A stretch of DNA of 64,000 nucleotides, taken from NCBI RefSeq assembly GCF_001699815.1, contig NZ_MCGB01000039.1, positions 1-64,000 of the forward strand, read 5' to 3'. Shown here one piece after another: positions 1-8,572 of this stretch (positions are counted from its first letter, which is position 1; each line of letters begins with the position of its first letter). Below the pieces are notes generated by a model. That model was not told the origin of the DNA, did not search any database, and worked only from the letters and a program-made list of their open reading frames with translations. Source of the stretch: Ralstonia pickettii. GTDB lineage: Bacteria > Pseudomonadota > Gammaproteobacteria > Burkholderiales > Burkholderiaceae. The position numbers were made by a program, and so were the translations under genes.

Positions 1-421
1 ACGTGGTGCGCACCACGTCGAGCAGATCCCACCGCCCGCATTCGTTCTGCCACTCGCGGGCGTATGGGTCGATCAGGTTGCGCCAGAACAGGTGGCGTGT
101 GACTTCGTCGTCGAAGCGGATGGTGTTGTAGCCTACGCCGATGGTGCCGGGCGTGCCCAGTTCGCGCTCGATGGCCTGCGCGAAACGGTATTCCGGAATG
201 CCTTGCCGGGCGCACTGCTGCGGCGTGATGCCGGTGATGAGGCACGACACCGGATCGGGCAGCCAGTCGTTGGAAGGCTGGCAGAACAGTTCGACCGGCT
301 CGCCAATCTCGTTCAGCTCGGCATCGGTGCGGATGCCCGCAAACTGCGCCGGGCGATCACGGCGCGGCACGGCGCCGAAGGTTTCGTAGTCGTGCCAGAG
401 AAAGGTGGGAGTGACAGGCAA
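1..421 (-). CDS. sbcB: Exodeoxyribonuclease I, N-terminal part (cut by window edge)
   Basis: Only the first ~140 codons lie in the window; the gene runs off the left edge. The translation carries FLWHDYETFGA near its start, the first exonuclease motif (Asp and Glu ligands) of the DEDD-type exonuclease I, followed by FAGIRTD, a long conserved stretch around LITGITPQQ, and IGVGYNTIRFDDE (second exonuclease motif). The enzyme degrades single-stranded DNA 3' to 5' in recombination and mismatch repair. There is no ATG in frame: a TAG stop lies just upstream at 461-463, so translation probably starts at the TTG at 421, without a clear Shine-Dalgarno. The start is therefore uncertain, the family is not. 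Confidence 0.86.
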   Translation of the reverse strand, partial: MPVTPTFLWHDYETFGAVPRRDRPAQFAGIRTDAELNEIGEPVELFCQPSNDWLPDPVSCLITGITPQQCARQGIPEYRFAQAIERELGTPGTIGVGYNTIRFDDEVTRHLFWRNLIDPYAREWQNECGRWDLLDVVRTT

Positions 422-563
422 GGCAGCGGCTCGCTGGAAAACACTGAAGATGCCGGCATGCTAACAGCCTGCCGCCAGGGCCGCGCAAACCCGGGGTGGC
501 GCGAGAGTAAGCTAACGCCGTTGCCCACCTTCACTGACGCGCCGACGCGCCCGAGCCACCCCC

Positions 564-1559
564 ATGCGCATCCTTTTCTTCAGCAGCCACCGTTACGACG
601 AAGACAGCTTCCGCGCCTCACTCGCGCGCGGCGGCCACAGCTTCGACCTTGTCTTCCAGCGTGCGCACCTCGACGCGCAAACGGCGTCTCTTGCCGCCGG
701 CTTTGAGGTGGTGTGCCCGTTCGTGAATGATTCCCTCAGCGCGGAAGTGCTCGAAGCGCTGGCTGCGGGCGGCACGCGGCTGATCGCGCTGCGCTCGGCG
801 GGTTTCAACCACGTCGATCTGCCGGCCGCCCAGCGTCTGGGGCTGACGGTGGTGCGCGTGCCGGCGTATTCGCCACACGCGGTGGCCGAGCATGCGGTCG
901 GCATGATTCTCACGCTCAACCGGCGGCTGCACCGCGCCTGCAATCGCACGCGCGAAGGCGACTTCTCGCTGGATGGATTGCTCGGCTTCGACCTCGCGGG
1001 CAAGATCGTCGGCGTGATCGGCACCGGGCAGATTGGACAGGTGTTCGCGCGCATCATGGCCGGCTTCGGCTGCCAGTTGCTGGCATTCGATCCGTTTCCG
1101 CAAGCCTCGCTGGCGCCCCTGGGCGTGCGTTACGTACCGCTACCGGAATTGCTGGCGCAGGCCGATATCGTCAGCCTGCACTGTCCGCTCAACGCTGGCA
1201 CACATCACCTGATCGACGCCAGCGCTCTGGCCAGCATGAAGCCGGGCGCGATGCTCATCAACACGAGCCGCGGCGGCCTGGTCGACAGCCCCGCGCTGAT
1301 CGACGCCCTCAAGACCGGCCAGCTCGGCCACCTCGGGCTGGATGTCTACGAAGAAGAGGCCGATCTGTTCTTCGAAGACCGCTCCGCCGACGTGCTGCAG
1401 GACGACGTGCTGGCGCGCCTGCTGAGCTTTCCCAACGTCATCGTCACCGCGCATCAGGCGTTTTTCACGCGCGAGGCGCTGGCGGGCATTGCCGACACCA
1501 CGCTCGCCAACGTGGCGGCGTGGGCGGCAGGTGCACCCGTCAATGTGGTGAAGGCTTAG
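564..1559 (+). CDS. ldhA: D-2-hydroxyacid dehydrogenase (D-lactate dehydrogenase type)
   Basis: 331 residues, normal length for the NAD-dependent D-2-hydroxyacid dehydrogenase family. The nucleotide-binding motif GTGQIGQVF is at residues ~153-161. The catalytic triad of the family is visible: Arg in NTSRGG (~236), Glu in DVYEEE (~265) and His in TAHQAF (~297). The acidic [15 protein letters not shown] stretch is typical of fermentative D-lactate dehydrogenases (LdhA), which reduce pyruvate to D-lactate in the cytoplasm. It stands alone, divergent from sbcB and convergent with the HD gene. Another 2-hydroxyacid substrate cannot be excluded, so the symbol is likely but not proven. Confidence 0.85.
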   Translation: MRILFFSSHRYDEDSFRASLARGGHSFDLVFQRAHLDAQTASLAAGFEVVCPFVNDSLSAEVLEALAAGGTRLIALRSAGFNHVDLPAAQRLGLTVVRVPAYSPHAVAEHAVGMILTLNRRLHRACNRTREGDFSLDGLLGFDLAGKIVGVIGTGQIGQVFARIMAGFGCQLLAFDPFPQASLAPLGVRYVPLPELLAQADIVSLHCPLNAGTHHLIDASALASMKPGAMLINTSRGGLVDSPALIDALKTGQLGHLGLDVYEEEADLFFEDRSADVLQDDVLARLLSFPNVIVTAHQAFFTREALAGIADTTLANVAAWAAGAPVNVVKA

Positions 1560-1568
1560 GCCGGCCGA

Positions 1569-2198
1569 TCAAGCTGCCGCGGCTTTCGGCTGCGACAGTT
1601 CGCTTTCGCCTTCCTTCACGTAGATGGAGTTGCGTGGCTTGGCCAGCACGCGTCGCACCATCGGCTCGAAGAACGAGAGCGGCAGGTTGTCGTAGTCGGG
1701 CATGAAGGCCGCGGCGTCGTACTTGGCGCAGAACTCGGCCGTGCGCTCGAACAGCTCAGGCTGGCTGCGGTACTGCTCGCGCAGGTTGCGGTCGAGCCCC
1801 AGGTGGTGGAAGAAGTAGTAGCCCTGGAAGATGCCGTGTTTCTCGACCATCCACAGGTTTTCGGGGCTCACGAACGGCTTGAGGATCGCCGCAGCGATGT
1901 CCGGGTGGTTGAAGCTGCCCAGCGTGTCGCCAATGTCGTGCAGCAGCGCGCAGACCACGTATTCCTCGTCGCGGCCATCGCGGTGGGCGAGCGTGGCGGT
2001 TTGCAGCGAGTGCGCGAGACGGTCGATCGGGAAGCCGCCGCAATCGCCGTCGAGCAGCTTCAGGTGCGCGAGCACGCGGTCGGGCAGGGCGCGGGCAAAC
2101 GGCATGAATTCCGCCGAGATGGCGGCCCAGTCCTCGCGCGTGCCCTGCTCCATGTGAGAAAACGCCGCGCGCGGGGCGGTGTGCTTTGGATCGGTCAT
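1569..2198 (-). CDS. HD-domain protein, resembling MIOX/PhnZ-type diiron oxygenases
   Basis: 209 residues from the ATG at 2198, which is preceded by AAGGAG at good spacing; a start 18 bases further upstream has no such site. Metal-ligand-like positions in order: His in RLAHSL (~63), HD in CALLHDIGD (87-88), His in FNHPD (~98), His in EKHGIF (~121) and a later Asp (~161). This H...HD...H...H...D spacing is known from HD-type mixed-valent diiron oxygenases (inositol oxygenase, PhnZ) as well as phosphohydrolases. The substrate is unknown. It is divergent from a Crp/Fnr gene with a shared palindrome, so it may be that regulator's target. Function as an oxygenase is inference. Confidence 0.7.
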   Translation of the reverse strand: MTDPKHTAPRAAFSHMEQGTREDWAAISAEFMPFARALPDRVLAHLKLLDGDCGGFPIDRLAHSLQTATLAHRDGRDEEYVVCALLHDIGDTLGSFNHPDIAAAILKPFVSPENLWMVEKHGIFQGYYFFHHLGLDRNLREQYRSQPELFERTAEFCAKYDAAAFMPDYDNLPLSFFEPMVRRVLAKPRNSIYVKEGESELSQPKAAAA

Positions 2199-2310
2199 TG
2201 GGGGTGTCTCCTTCATCGCCGGAATGGTCGCGTTGGTGCCGCGTCGTAGTTCTTGAATGGCTGGATGCGCGGCTAGCCGACCATTCTCTGCCCGGCGCTT
2301 GCGTGCAGAC

Positions 2311-2326
2311 TGTCAAGCGTTTGACA
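2311..2326. promoter_or_regulatory. Perfect palindrome, probable Crp/Fnr-family operator
   Basis: TGTCAAGCGTTTGACA: two perfect 6-base arms around a 4-base spacer, in the gap between the HD gene and the divergent Crp/Fnr gene. Fnr/Dnr sites share the TTGA-N6-TCAA type of symmetry, which suggests autoregulation and control of both genes. Confidence 0.6.
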
Positions 2327-2359
2327 ATGATCGGACTGCCCTCGCCGCATCCTGCCGCC

Positions 2360-3058
2360 ATGCCCGCAGACGCCTCTCATACCGCCCCTGCTCCCACGCC
2401 CTCGCAACTCGCGCAGGGCTGGCTGCGCGACGCCCCCGCCGACCTGCTGGCCGAGATTGCGCCCACCGCGCGTGTGATCACCTACCCCGACGGCGAATGC
2501 GTCCACCCGCACGGCGGCCCCGCCCAGGGCATGTTCCTGATCATGCGCGGCCGCGTGCGCATCAGCCGGACAACCGACGGCGGCAGCGAACTCGTCTACG
2601 GCGTGCTGCGCGCGGGCGAATGGTTTGGCGAGATCGCGCTCATCGACGGCGGCGGCCGCACGCACAGCGCCCATGCGCAGGGGCCGACCACGCTCGTCCT
2701 GCTGGGCAGCGCGGCGTTTGCGCGTGTGGTGTCAGCCTACCCGGCCGGCATGTGGGCGCTAATGCAGCAGCTCTGCCAGCGCATCCGCCTGATCTTCGAC
2801 GAGTTCGAGCACGCCAGCGAAATGCCCGCCGATGCGCGCCTTGCCCAACGCCTGCTGCAGCTCGCCCGCGCCGGTGATGGCCGCACCGTGGCCGCCAGCA
2901 ATGAAGAACTCGGCCGCATGCTGGCACGCTCGCGACAGACGATCTCGAAGTACCTGCAGGCCTGGCAGCGTGCAGGCTGGATCCGCTGCCATTACCGGAC
3001 AGTCGAGATCGTCGACGCGGCAGCTTTGCGGATGCTGATGGACGCGCACGCTTCCTGA
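2360..3058 (+). CDS. Crp/Fnr-family transcriptional regulator
   Basis: 232 residues from the ATG at 2360; an ATG at 2327 is also possible but directly abuts the palindrome, and neither has a clear ribosome site. The N-terminal half is a cyclic-nucleotide-binding-like beta-roll (FLIMRGRVRIS, GEWFGEIALIDGGGRTHSA). A dimerisation helix follows, then a C-terminal winged helix with SNEELGRMLARSRQTISKYL as recognition region. No cysteine cluster for an Fnr-type iron-sulfur centre is visible in the N-terminal part, and the exact cAMP-contact residues of CRP are not conserved, so the signal is unknown. It is likely to bind the palindrome just upstream. Confidence 0.85.
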   Translation: MPADASHTAPAPTPSQLAQGWLRDAPADLLAEIAPTARVITYPDGECVHPHGGPAQGMFLIMRGRVRISRTTDGGSELVYGVLRAGEWFGEIALIDGGGRTHSAHAQGPTTLVLLGSAAFARVVSAYPAGMWALMQQLCQRIRLIFDEFEHASEMPADARLAQRLLQLARAGDGRTVAASNEELGRMLARSRQTISKYLQAWQRAGWIRCHYRTVEIVDAAALRMLMDAHAS

Positions 3059-3246
3059 TCGTGCCTAACGCTGCGTCGCGTCCCGAGGTGACGCAATTGC
3101 CATGACGCATTCGGCACTTTGTGGACACAAGATTGCTTTTCGGAACCTTTGCAAGCGCACATCTGTCTTGAAAGATGGGACGTGATGTTTCATTCTCATA
3201 AGAGAGGCGGCCCGCTTTTTGCGAGATTGCCGACGGAGGAAACGCC

Positions 3247-4101
3247 TTGTCACAGGTTCGTCTGGAAACGCCATCTGCGAGCGAGCGCATGCCGTGGTCG
3301 ATCCAAGAGATCGGCTACGACAGCATCGACGTTGCGCGCGTGCGCGAAAACCGCACCCTGTTCTACCTGGTTGCGAGTGCCTCGTTTGTCGAGAGCGGCT
3401 CCGACCTCTACGCCGGCAACCTCGCTCAGTACTACGCCGATCGGCCCGAAACCGCGCATTGGCTGACCCATCATTGGGAACGCGAAGAGCTGCAGCACGG
3501 TCGCGCGTTGCGCCGCTACGTTGAAACCGTCTGGCCCGAGTTCGACTGGGAGCGCGGCTACGCCCGCTTCTTCGAGGAATACTCGGTCACCTGTTCGGTC
3601 GACCAGTTCGAGCCCACGCAGGCGCTGGAAATGGTCGCGCGCTGTGTCGTCGAAATGGGCACGGCGACCTTCTATCGCGCCATCGCACAGGCAGCGGCTG
3701 AAGCCGATGAACCGGTGCTGCGCGACCTCGCCAGCCGCATCTCGGCCGATGAAGTCCGGCATTACAAACACTTCCTGCGATTCTTCAACGAGTGCAACGC
3801 AAGCGAGGGGGTGGGCCGCGCGCGCGTGCTCAGGGCGCTCGCCTCCCGCCTGCGTGAAATCAAGAATGAAGATTCGATGATCGCGCTGCGCAATGTGCTG
3901 CGCATCGAGCGCGGCCAGGAAGATGTGCCTGACGCCGATGTGCGCGCCCTGAACTCGCGCGTCAGCGCGCTGGTGCGCTCCTATCTGCCGCTCGACATGG
4001 CCGCCAAGATGCTGCTCAAGCCGCTGCACCTGCGCCCGGGCTTCGAGCGCTCGATCCGGCCACCCCTGGTGGCCGTGGTGCGGCGCGTGATGCTGCACTA
4101 G
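3247..4101 (+). CDS. Ferritin-like diiron protein
   Basis: 284 residues, starting at a TTG with GGAGGAAA about five bases upstream. Iron-ligand-like motifs of a four-helix bundle are present: Glu and EELQH in the first half ([10 protein letters not shown]), a Glu in [15 protein letters not shown], and DEVRH in [12 protein letters not shown]. This is the E...ExxH...E...(D/E)xxH pattern of carboxylate-bridged diiron proteins such as acyl-ACP desaturase-like and rubrerythrin-like families. The C-terminal third ([13 protein letters not shown] and onward) is a basic, helical extension. Cytoplasmic, no signal peptide. It is monocistronic with its own terminator. Substrate or redox role is not evident from the sequence. 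Confidence 0.72.
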   Translation: MSQVRLETPSASERMPWSIQEIGYDSIDVARVRENRTLFYLVASASFVESGSDLYAGNLAQYYADRPETAHWLTHHWEREELQHGRALRRYVETVWPEFDWERGYARFFEEYSVTCSVDQFEPTQALEMVARCVVEMGTATFYRAIAQAAAEADEPVLRDLASRISADEVRHYKHFLRFFNECNASEGVGRARVLRALASRLREIKNEDSMIALRNVLRIERGQEDVPDADVRALNSRVSALVRSYLPLDMAAKMLLKPLHLRPGFERSIRPPLVAVVRRVMLH

Positions 4102-4129
4102 ATCGCCGCGCACGAAGGAGGCGCCAACA

Positions 4130-4158
4130 AAAAACCCGGGTTGAAGCCCGGGTTTTTT
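4130..4158. terminator. Bidirectional rho-independent terminator
   Basis: Stem AAAAACCCGGG / CCCGGGTTTTT around the loop TTGAAG, with T-runs in both directions. It lies between the ends of the convergent ferritin-like and porin genes and serves both. Confidence 0.92.
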
Positions 4159-4181
4159 ATATCTAGCCGACAGAATGCCGA

Positions 4182-5342
4182 TTAGAACTTGTGGCGGATA
4201 CCGACCACGGCGCCCAGTTGGTTGCCATCGAACACTTGGTTCTGGTTCGATTGCAGCGTCGAAAGATTCGACGAGGTGCCATTGATGCCCGCGACGCCCA
4301 GAATCGAGCTGCGGCTGTTCTTGGCATAGGCCACGTTCATGTACGCATCGGTGCGCTTGGACAAGGCATAGTCAGCCCCGACCACGAACAGCCAAGGATT
4401 GCCGACGTTGGTATTCGCATCGTTGCTCGCCAGAGCACCCAGCAATTCGCCGTTCTTGAATGTCTGGTAGTAGGCGGTACCGGTCAGCGTCAGCGCGGGC
4501 GTCGCTTGATAGCCGGCGCCAAGCCAGTACAGGTTCGAACGCAGGTCGCCATTGACACCGGTCGAGCCCAGGTCATGGCTCATCTTGTACCAGCGGTAGC
4601 CTGCATAAAACTTGGCAGGGCCGACAGCGTAGGTTCCACCGATGGTGGCACGCTGCTCCTTCAGGTCCGCCATGAAACCGTTGGTGAAGAAGGCATTGCT
4701 AGCGCCATTCGACTGGTCATACACCGCACCGACCGCGAACGGGCCGGTGGCATAGTTCAGGCCGGCGCTCCACTCACGGCCCAATTTCGTCATGCCAGCT
4801 TGCTCGTTGCCGTCACGATTGAACGCGTATAGCGCCGATGCCGTCAGGCCGCCGAAGGTACCGACGTACTTGACCGCGTTATCAGCACGGCCAGCCAAGT
4901 AGGCATCTTGCGAAGCGATTGAATAGCGCGAGGCGATCGCCATCGGGTCGTATTGCAGCGCGAAGTCGTACAGCAGGTTCTGCTGGCGGCCCAAGGTCAG
5001 TTGGCCCCACTGGCCCTGCAGTCCGACGTAGGCAGCGCGACCGAACAGGCGGTTACCTTGCGCCGAACGGCCGTCGTCGATGTCGAAGCCGCTTTCCAGG
5101 TTGAAGACGCCCTTCAGGCCACCGCCCAGGTCTTCAACGCCGCGCAGACCCCAACGCGAGCCGGACATGTTGCCCGACTGCATGCCGACGCGGGAGTTGC
5201 CTTCCGTGCGAGCAGCATTCGGCGCCTTGTTGACCCACTCAACGCCGGCATCGACCACACCGTACATCGTCACGCTCGATTGAGCGAAGGCGCCAGCCGA
5301 AACCAGGGCGGCAGCAGCGGCCGCAAACAGCTTGATCTTCAT
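4182..5342 (-). CDS. General outer-membrane porin (Porin_4 family)
   Basis: 386 residues from the ATG at 5342, preceded by AAGGAAG. A signal peptide MKIKLFAAAAAALVSAGAFA is followed by QSSVTMYGVVDAGVEW, the hallmark N-terminus of beta-proteobacterial trimeric porins. The rest alternates short beta strands rich in Tyr and Gly (GSRWGLRGVEDLGGGLKGVF, FGRAAYVGLQGQWGQLTLGR) and ends in a C-terminal Phe (IRHKF), the signal for BAM-mediated outer-membrane insertion. It allows passive diffusion of small hydrophilic solutes. It has a long, AT-richer upstream region, suggesting a strong regulated promoter. Confidence 0.93.
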   Translation of the reverse strand: MKIKLFAAAAAALVSAGAFAQSSVTMYGVVDAGVEWVNKAPNAARTEGNSRVGMQSGNMSGSRWGLRGVEDLGGGLKGVFNLESGFDIDDGRSAQGNRLFGRAAYVGLQGQWGQLTLGRQQNLLYDFALQYDPMAIASRYSIASQDAYLAGRADNAVKYVGTFGGLTASALYAFNRDGNEQAGMTKLGREWSAGLNYATGPFAVGAVYDQSNGASNAFFTNGFMADLKEQRATIGGTYAVGPAKFYAGYRWYKMSHDLGSTGVNGDLRSNLYWLGAGYQATPALTLTGTAYYQTFKNGELLGALASNDANTNVGNPWLFVVGADYALSKRTDAYMNVAYAKNSRSSILGVAGINGTSSNLSTLQSNQNQVFDGNQLGAVVGIRHKF

Positions 5343-5642
5343 ATCGTCTTCCTTGAAAAACACTATCGCGAGGATTTGCGATCGGCGGCCATTATGTATT
5401 CCGGTTTCTCATCTTCACCAATTTCAAAAACAGCCTGTGGTAAATATGAAACCCAAGCATTTGCAGCGAAATTAATCATATGAATCAACACCTTGCTATC
5501 ACAGTTCGAGAACCGTAAGCATGGCTTACGAGAAGGCAATCCCATGGCTTACGCGACGTAATCCATTGCATCAGAAAAATCATCCAAGCGATGATAAAAA
5601 TTAAAGTATTAGCACGTGCGGATTTTCGATTATGATTCGGCC
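5343..5642. other. AT-rich intergenic region upstream of the porin
   Basis: About 300 bases without a credible gene. It is markedly more AT-rich than its surroundings and contains the porin promoter region and, at its right end, a good -10 hexamer TATGAT (5631-5636) reading rightward towards the small-RNA candidate. Confidence 0.6.
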
Positions 5643-5714
5643 CGAAGCTTGAATGACAGTTTCACAGCTTCACATCGACTTTAAGAGACCGCCTTAAACA
5701 GCGGTCTCTTTTTT
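5643..5714 (+). ncRNA. Candidate small RNA with its own terminator
   Basis: A strong rho-independent terminator reads rightward at 5683-5714 (AAGAGACCGC / GCGGTCTCTT stem, loop CTTAAACA, then seven T) although no rightward gene precedes it. About 7 bases upstream of 5643 is TATGAT, a good -10 box; the -35 is weak. Together they would give a transcript of about 70 nt between the porin promoter and a response regulator gene. No match to a named RNA family is recognised. In the opposite direction the hairpin has only a short T-run, so it is unlikely to be simply the terminator of the regulator gene. Confidence 0.45.
5683..5714 (+). terminator. Rho-independent terminator (rightward)
   Basis: Perfect 10-base stem with an 8-base loop and a T7 tract on the plus strand; it is the 3' end of the small-RNA candidate. 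Confidence 0.85.
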
Positions 5715-5737
5715 TGCCTGTCAATTGCGCCGATGGG

Positions 5738-6322
5738 TCAGGCGGGAAGTCCGACCTTCCTCAAGATGCGATGCTTGAACGTGGACACCGTCTTGGGCGA
5801 GATGCCGAGGCGCTTGGCGATCTCTGTGTTCCGATGGCCTTCGGCCAGCAGTTGGTTCACACGCATTTCGCGCTGGGTAAGCGTGGCAAGCCCAGCGCCT
5901 TCCGATGGCCCCATCGCAGAGGCGGGAAACGAGAGATAGCCGCGTGCCGCCAGCAACAGTGCCGCCGTCAGCACAGAGGTCGCTTCCGATTTCGGCACGT
6001 AGGCGTTGGCGCCCGCCAGGAAAGCGAGCCGTGCCTCGTTGCCGGTGGTCTGGGCAGACGTGACGACTAGGCCAATATCGCGGCGCTGCGCGCGCACGCG
6101 ACGCACGAGTTCCAGCCCGTCCAGATTTGGCAGATTGATATCAACGATGGCGAGCTTAGGGCGCGCGGAGCGGATCAACTGCAGCCCCTGCGCGCCATCG
6201 GCCGCTGTGGCGACAAGCTGGAGATGCGGCGATCCGGCAAGCAAGGCTTGAATGGATTCGAGGACGATCGGGTGGTCGTCGATGGCAACGACCGAATGGA
6301 AGGTTGGTTCTGTGGCGGACAT
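5738..6322 (-). CDS. Response regulator, LuxR/NarL family
   Basis: 194 residues. The receiver domain carries the acidic pair in VVAIDDHP, the phosphoacceptor Asp (~61) in AIVDINLPNLDG and the conserved Lys in YVPKSEA (~110). The C-terminal GerE-type helix-turn-helix is LTQREMRVNQLLAEGHRNTEIAKRLGISPKTVSTFKHRI, the usual DNA-binding signature of NarL-type regulators. No histidine kinase is adjacent, so it is an orphan regulator in this window; the PAS kinase near 20 kb is one possible but unproven partner. It is transcribed towards the candidate small RNA and porin. Confidence 0.9.
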   Translation of the reverse strand: MSATEPTFHSVVAIDDHPIVLESIQALLAGSPHLQLVATAADGAQGLQLIRSARPKLAIVDINLPNLDGLELVRRVRAQRRDIGLVVTSAQTTGNEARLAFLAGANAYVPKSEATSVLTAALLLAARGYLSFPASAMGPSEGAGLATLTQREMRVNQLLAEGHRNTEIAKRLGISPKTVSTFKHRILRKVGLPA

Positions 6323-6463
6323 GGCGGGCGGTGACTGAGCGGGGTTCCATGTTGCGAGTCACCGGTGCGGATCAGGTTCCGCGCGGTACAAGTTTGCACG
6401 ATTGCCAGTCAATCCTTGTACCGATTGCTACACCACATCATTAGTTCATGACATCTTGCCGCT

Positions 6464-8452
6464 TCAGGCGAGCCGGAACACGTCCACCGCGCCGCGCAGT
6501 TCCTGGGCTTGCTGGCGCAGGCTTTCGGCCGCAGCGGCAGCTTCTTCGACCAACGCAGCGTTCTGCTGCGTCACCTCGTCCATCGCCGTGACCGCGTGGT
6601 TGACCTCTTCGATGCCTTGCGACTGCTCGCGCGACGCGTGGCTGATCTCGCCCATCAGGCCGGCGATGCGCTCCACGCGCGTCACGATGTCCTGCATGGC
6701 GTCACCGGCGCCGCGGGCGGCTTCATTGCCGGCCTGCACTTCTTCGACCGAGCGACTGATCAGTTCCTTGATCTCCTTGGCGGCGGCTGCACTGCGCTGG
6801 GCGAGGCTGCGCACCTCGCCGGCGACGACAGCGAAGCCGCGGCCCTGTTCGCCTGCGCGGGCGGCTTCCACGGCGGCGTTCAGCGCCAGGATGTTCGTCT
6901 GGAACGCGATGCCGTCGATGATGCCGGTGATGTCGGCGATCTTCTGCGCCGTGGCATGGATGCCCGACATGGTGCCGACCAGCCGCTCCACGGTCTGCCC
7001 GCCTGCGTTGGCCGCCTCGCTGGCGGATTGCACCATGTCGTGCGCGTGGTGCGCGCTCTCGGCGTTCTGGCGCACGGTGGCGGCCAGTTGTTCGATGCTC
7101 GATGCGGTGCGCTCAAGGTTGCCGGCCTGCGCTTCGGTACGCGCGGAAAGATCGGCGTTGCCGGCGGCGATCTGGCCCGTGCTCGACGCGATGGTCGAGG
7201 CGCTGGCGCGCACCTTGTCGACGATGCCCGAAAGGCCGTCGCCAACGCCATTGACGGCGCGCATGACCTGGCCGATTTCATCGCTGCGCGTGGTGGGCAG
7301 GCGGTGCGTGAGATCGCCCGCAGCCACACGCTGCGCGACGTTCACCACCTCGGCCAGCGGCGTGCTCACGGTACGGCGCAGCATCCAGTACAGGCCGCCG
7401 GCCAGCAGCGCGCCGAGTGCCAGACCCAACAGCAGAAAGCGGTTGCGGGCAGCCACCAGATCGGCGTCCAGTTCATCCACATAGGCCGTACCGGCAATCA
7501 CCAGTTGCCAATCCGGGTATTGGGTGAAGACGGTCAGGCGCTCGCGCGCGGTGCCAGCTTCCGTGTCGGCCAGCGTGTGGCGCAACGTGCCGTCCTTGCG
7601 CGCGATCATCTCGCGCACCCAGGCCTGGCCGGCCGAGTCCTTGGCGTCGAGCAGGTTCTTGCCTTCGCGGTCTTGCGTGTGGTCGATCAGCACCTTGCCC
7701 TGGTCTGCGCCGGGCTTGCCGTCGATAACGAAATAGCCGCCCGTCTTGCCGATGCCGTGCGAGCGGATTTTGTCCTTGAGCAGCGCCAGTTCCGAGCGCA
7801 CGTCCACACCTACGTAGAGCGCGCCGATGACCTTGCCCGAGGCATCGCGCACGGGTTCGTACTTGCTCATGTAGGGCGCGCCAAACAGCCAGGCCAGGCC
7901 GCGGAACGGCTCGCCGGCCATCAGCGCCTTGTAGCTCGGGTGGGCGCGATCAAGCAGCGTGCCGATCGCGCGTTCGCCGTTTTCCTTCTTGAGCGAAGTG
8001 GTCACGCGCACGAAATCGTCGCCGGTCCGGGCAAACACGGTGGCGATCGTGCCGCCGGTGCGCGCGAAGAACTGGTCCGGCACGGTGAAGTTGAGGTTCA
8101 GCACCGTGTCACCGCTCTTGAACGTGGGCGTCGGCTTGCCGGCCACTTCAACGGTCTGCGCCGGATCTACGCTGTACGGCCCGGGCGCGGCGTCGGCAAA
8201 AGCGGTCAGGAAGCGGTCGGCCTCGGTGCGCATGGTGCCGTCGAACAGGCCGATCATGTCGCGCATGGCGGCCTCCTGGTTATGCATGGCCGATTGTGTA
8301 TTGGCCTCCAGCATGCGCAGGCTCGATTGCGAGTTCGCCAAGGCAAACATGCCGAACACGAGCACCAGGGCGATCAGGCCAATCACCGCCAGCCTGGTAC
8401 CGAGGCTTGTTGGAGGTTGTGAAACCTCAGAAAGGGGCGCAGACGCTCTCAT
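6464..8452 (-). CDS. Methyl-accepting chemotaxis protein with Cache sensor domain
   Basis: 662 residues from the ATG at 8452, preceded by AGGAAAA. Order: TM1 (~20-40), a periplasmic Cache-type sensor (~90-330; [14 protein letters not shown] and [12 protein letters not shown] are typical of Cache_3-Cache_2 receptors), TM2 (~338-358), HAMP ([16 protein letters not shown]) and a cytoplasmic signalling domain. The signalling hairpin contains the CheA/CheW contact tip [20 protein letters not shown]. It has no C-terminal CheR-binding pentapeptide. Ligand is unknown; Cache sensors commonly bind organic acids or amino acids. It signals to flagellar motility through CheA. Confidence 0.93.
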   Translation of the reverse strand: MRASAPLSEVSQPPTSLGTRLAVIGLIALVLVFGMFALANSQSSLRMLEANTQSAMHNQEAAMRDMIGLFDGTMRTEADRFLTAFADAAPGPYSVDPAQTVEVAGKPTPTFKSGDTVLNLNFTVPDQFFARTGGTIATVFARTGDDFVRVTTSLKKENGERAIGTLLDRAHPSYKALMAGEPFRGLAWLFGAPYMSKYEPVRDASGKVIGALYVGVDVRSELALLKDKIRSHGIGKTGGYFVIDGKPGADQGKVLIDHTQDREGKNLLDAKDSAGQAWVREMIARKDGTLRHTLADTEAGTARERLTVFTQYPDWQLVIAGTAYVDELDADLVAARNRFLLLGLALGALLAGGLYWMLRRTVSTPLAEVVNVAQRVAAGDLTHRLPTTRSDEIGQVMRAVNGVGDGLSGIVDKVRASASTIASSTGQIAAGNADLSARTEAQAGNLERTASSIEQLAATVRQNAESAHHAHDMVQSASEAANAGGQTVERLVGTMSGIHATAQKIADITGIIDGIAFQTNILALNAAVEAARAGEQGRGFAVVAGEVRSLAQRSAAAAKEIKELISRSVEEVQAGNEAARGAGDAMQDIVTRVERIAGLMGEISHASREQSQGIEEVNHAVTAMDEVTQQNAALVEEAAAAAESLRQQAQELRGAVDVFRLA

Positions 8453-8572
8453 GCTTTTTTCCTGGGGGTCGTCAGTCAAGTTAACAACGGATCAACCCAG
8501 AAAAGCTTGAGCGCAAACGTTTTGCAGCCCCTTATGTCTGGCAGACCAGACGAGTTTCCGCAATCTCGGACG

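Noticed and set aside
6509..8422. Long open frame (637 codons) antisense to the chemoreceptor
   Set aside because: Opposite-strand frames stay open in GC-rich coding DNA. The product is His/Arg/Gly-rich with no domain, and the chemoreceptor is unambiguous.
8481..8511. Flagellar sigma-28 promoter before the chemoreceptor
   Set aside because: TCAAG and CCGTTGTTAA resemble the boxes, but the -10 needs an inserted base; too weak to list.
8536..8551. GTCTGG-CAGA-CCAGAC palindrome as a terminator
   Set aside because: No T-run follows in either direction, so it was not listed as a terminator.
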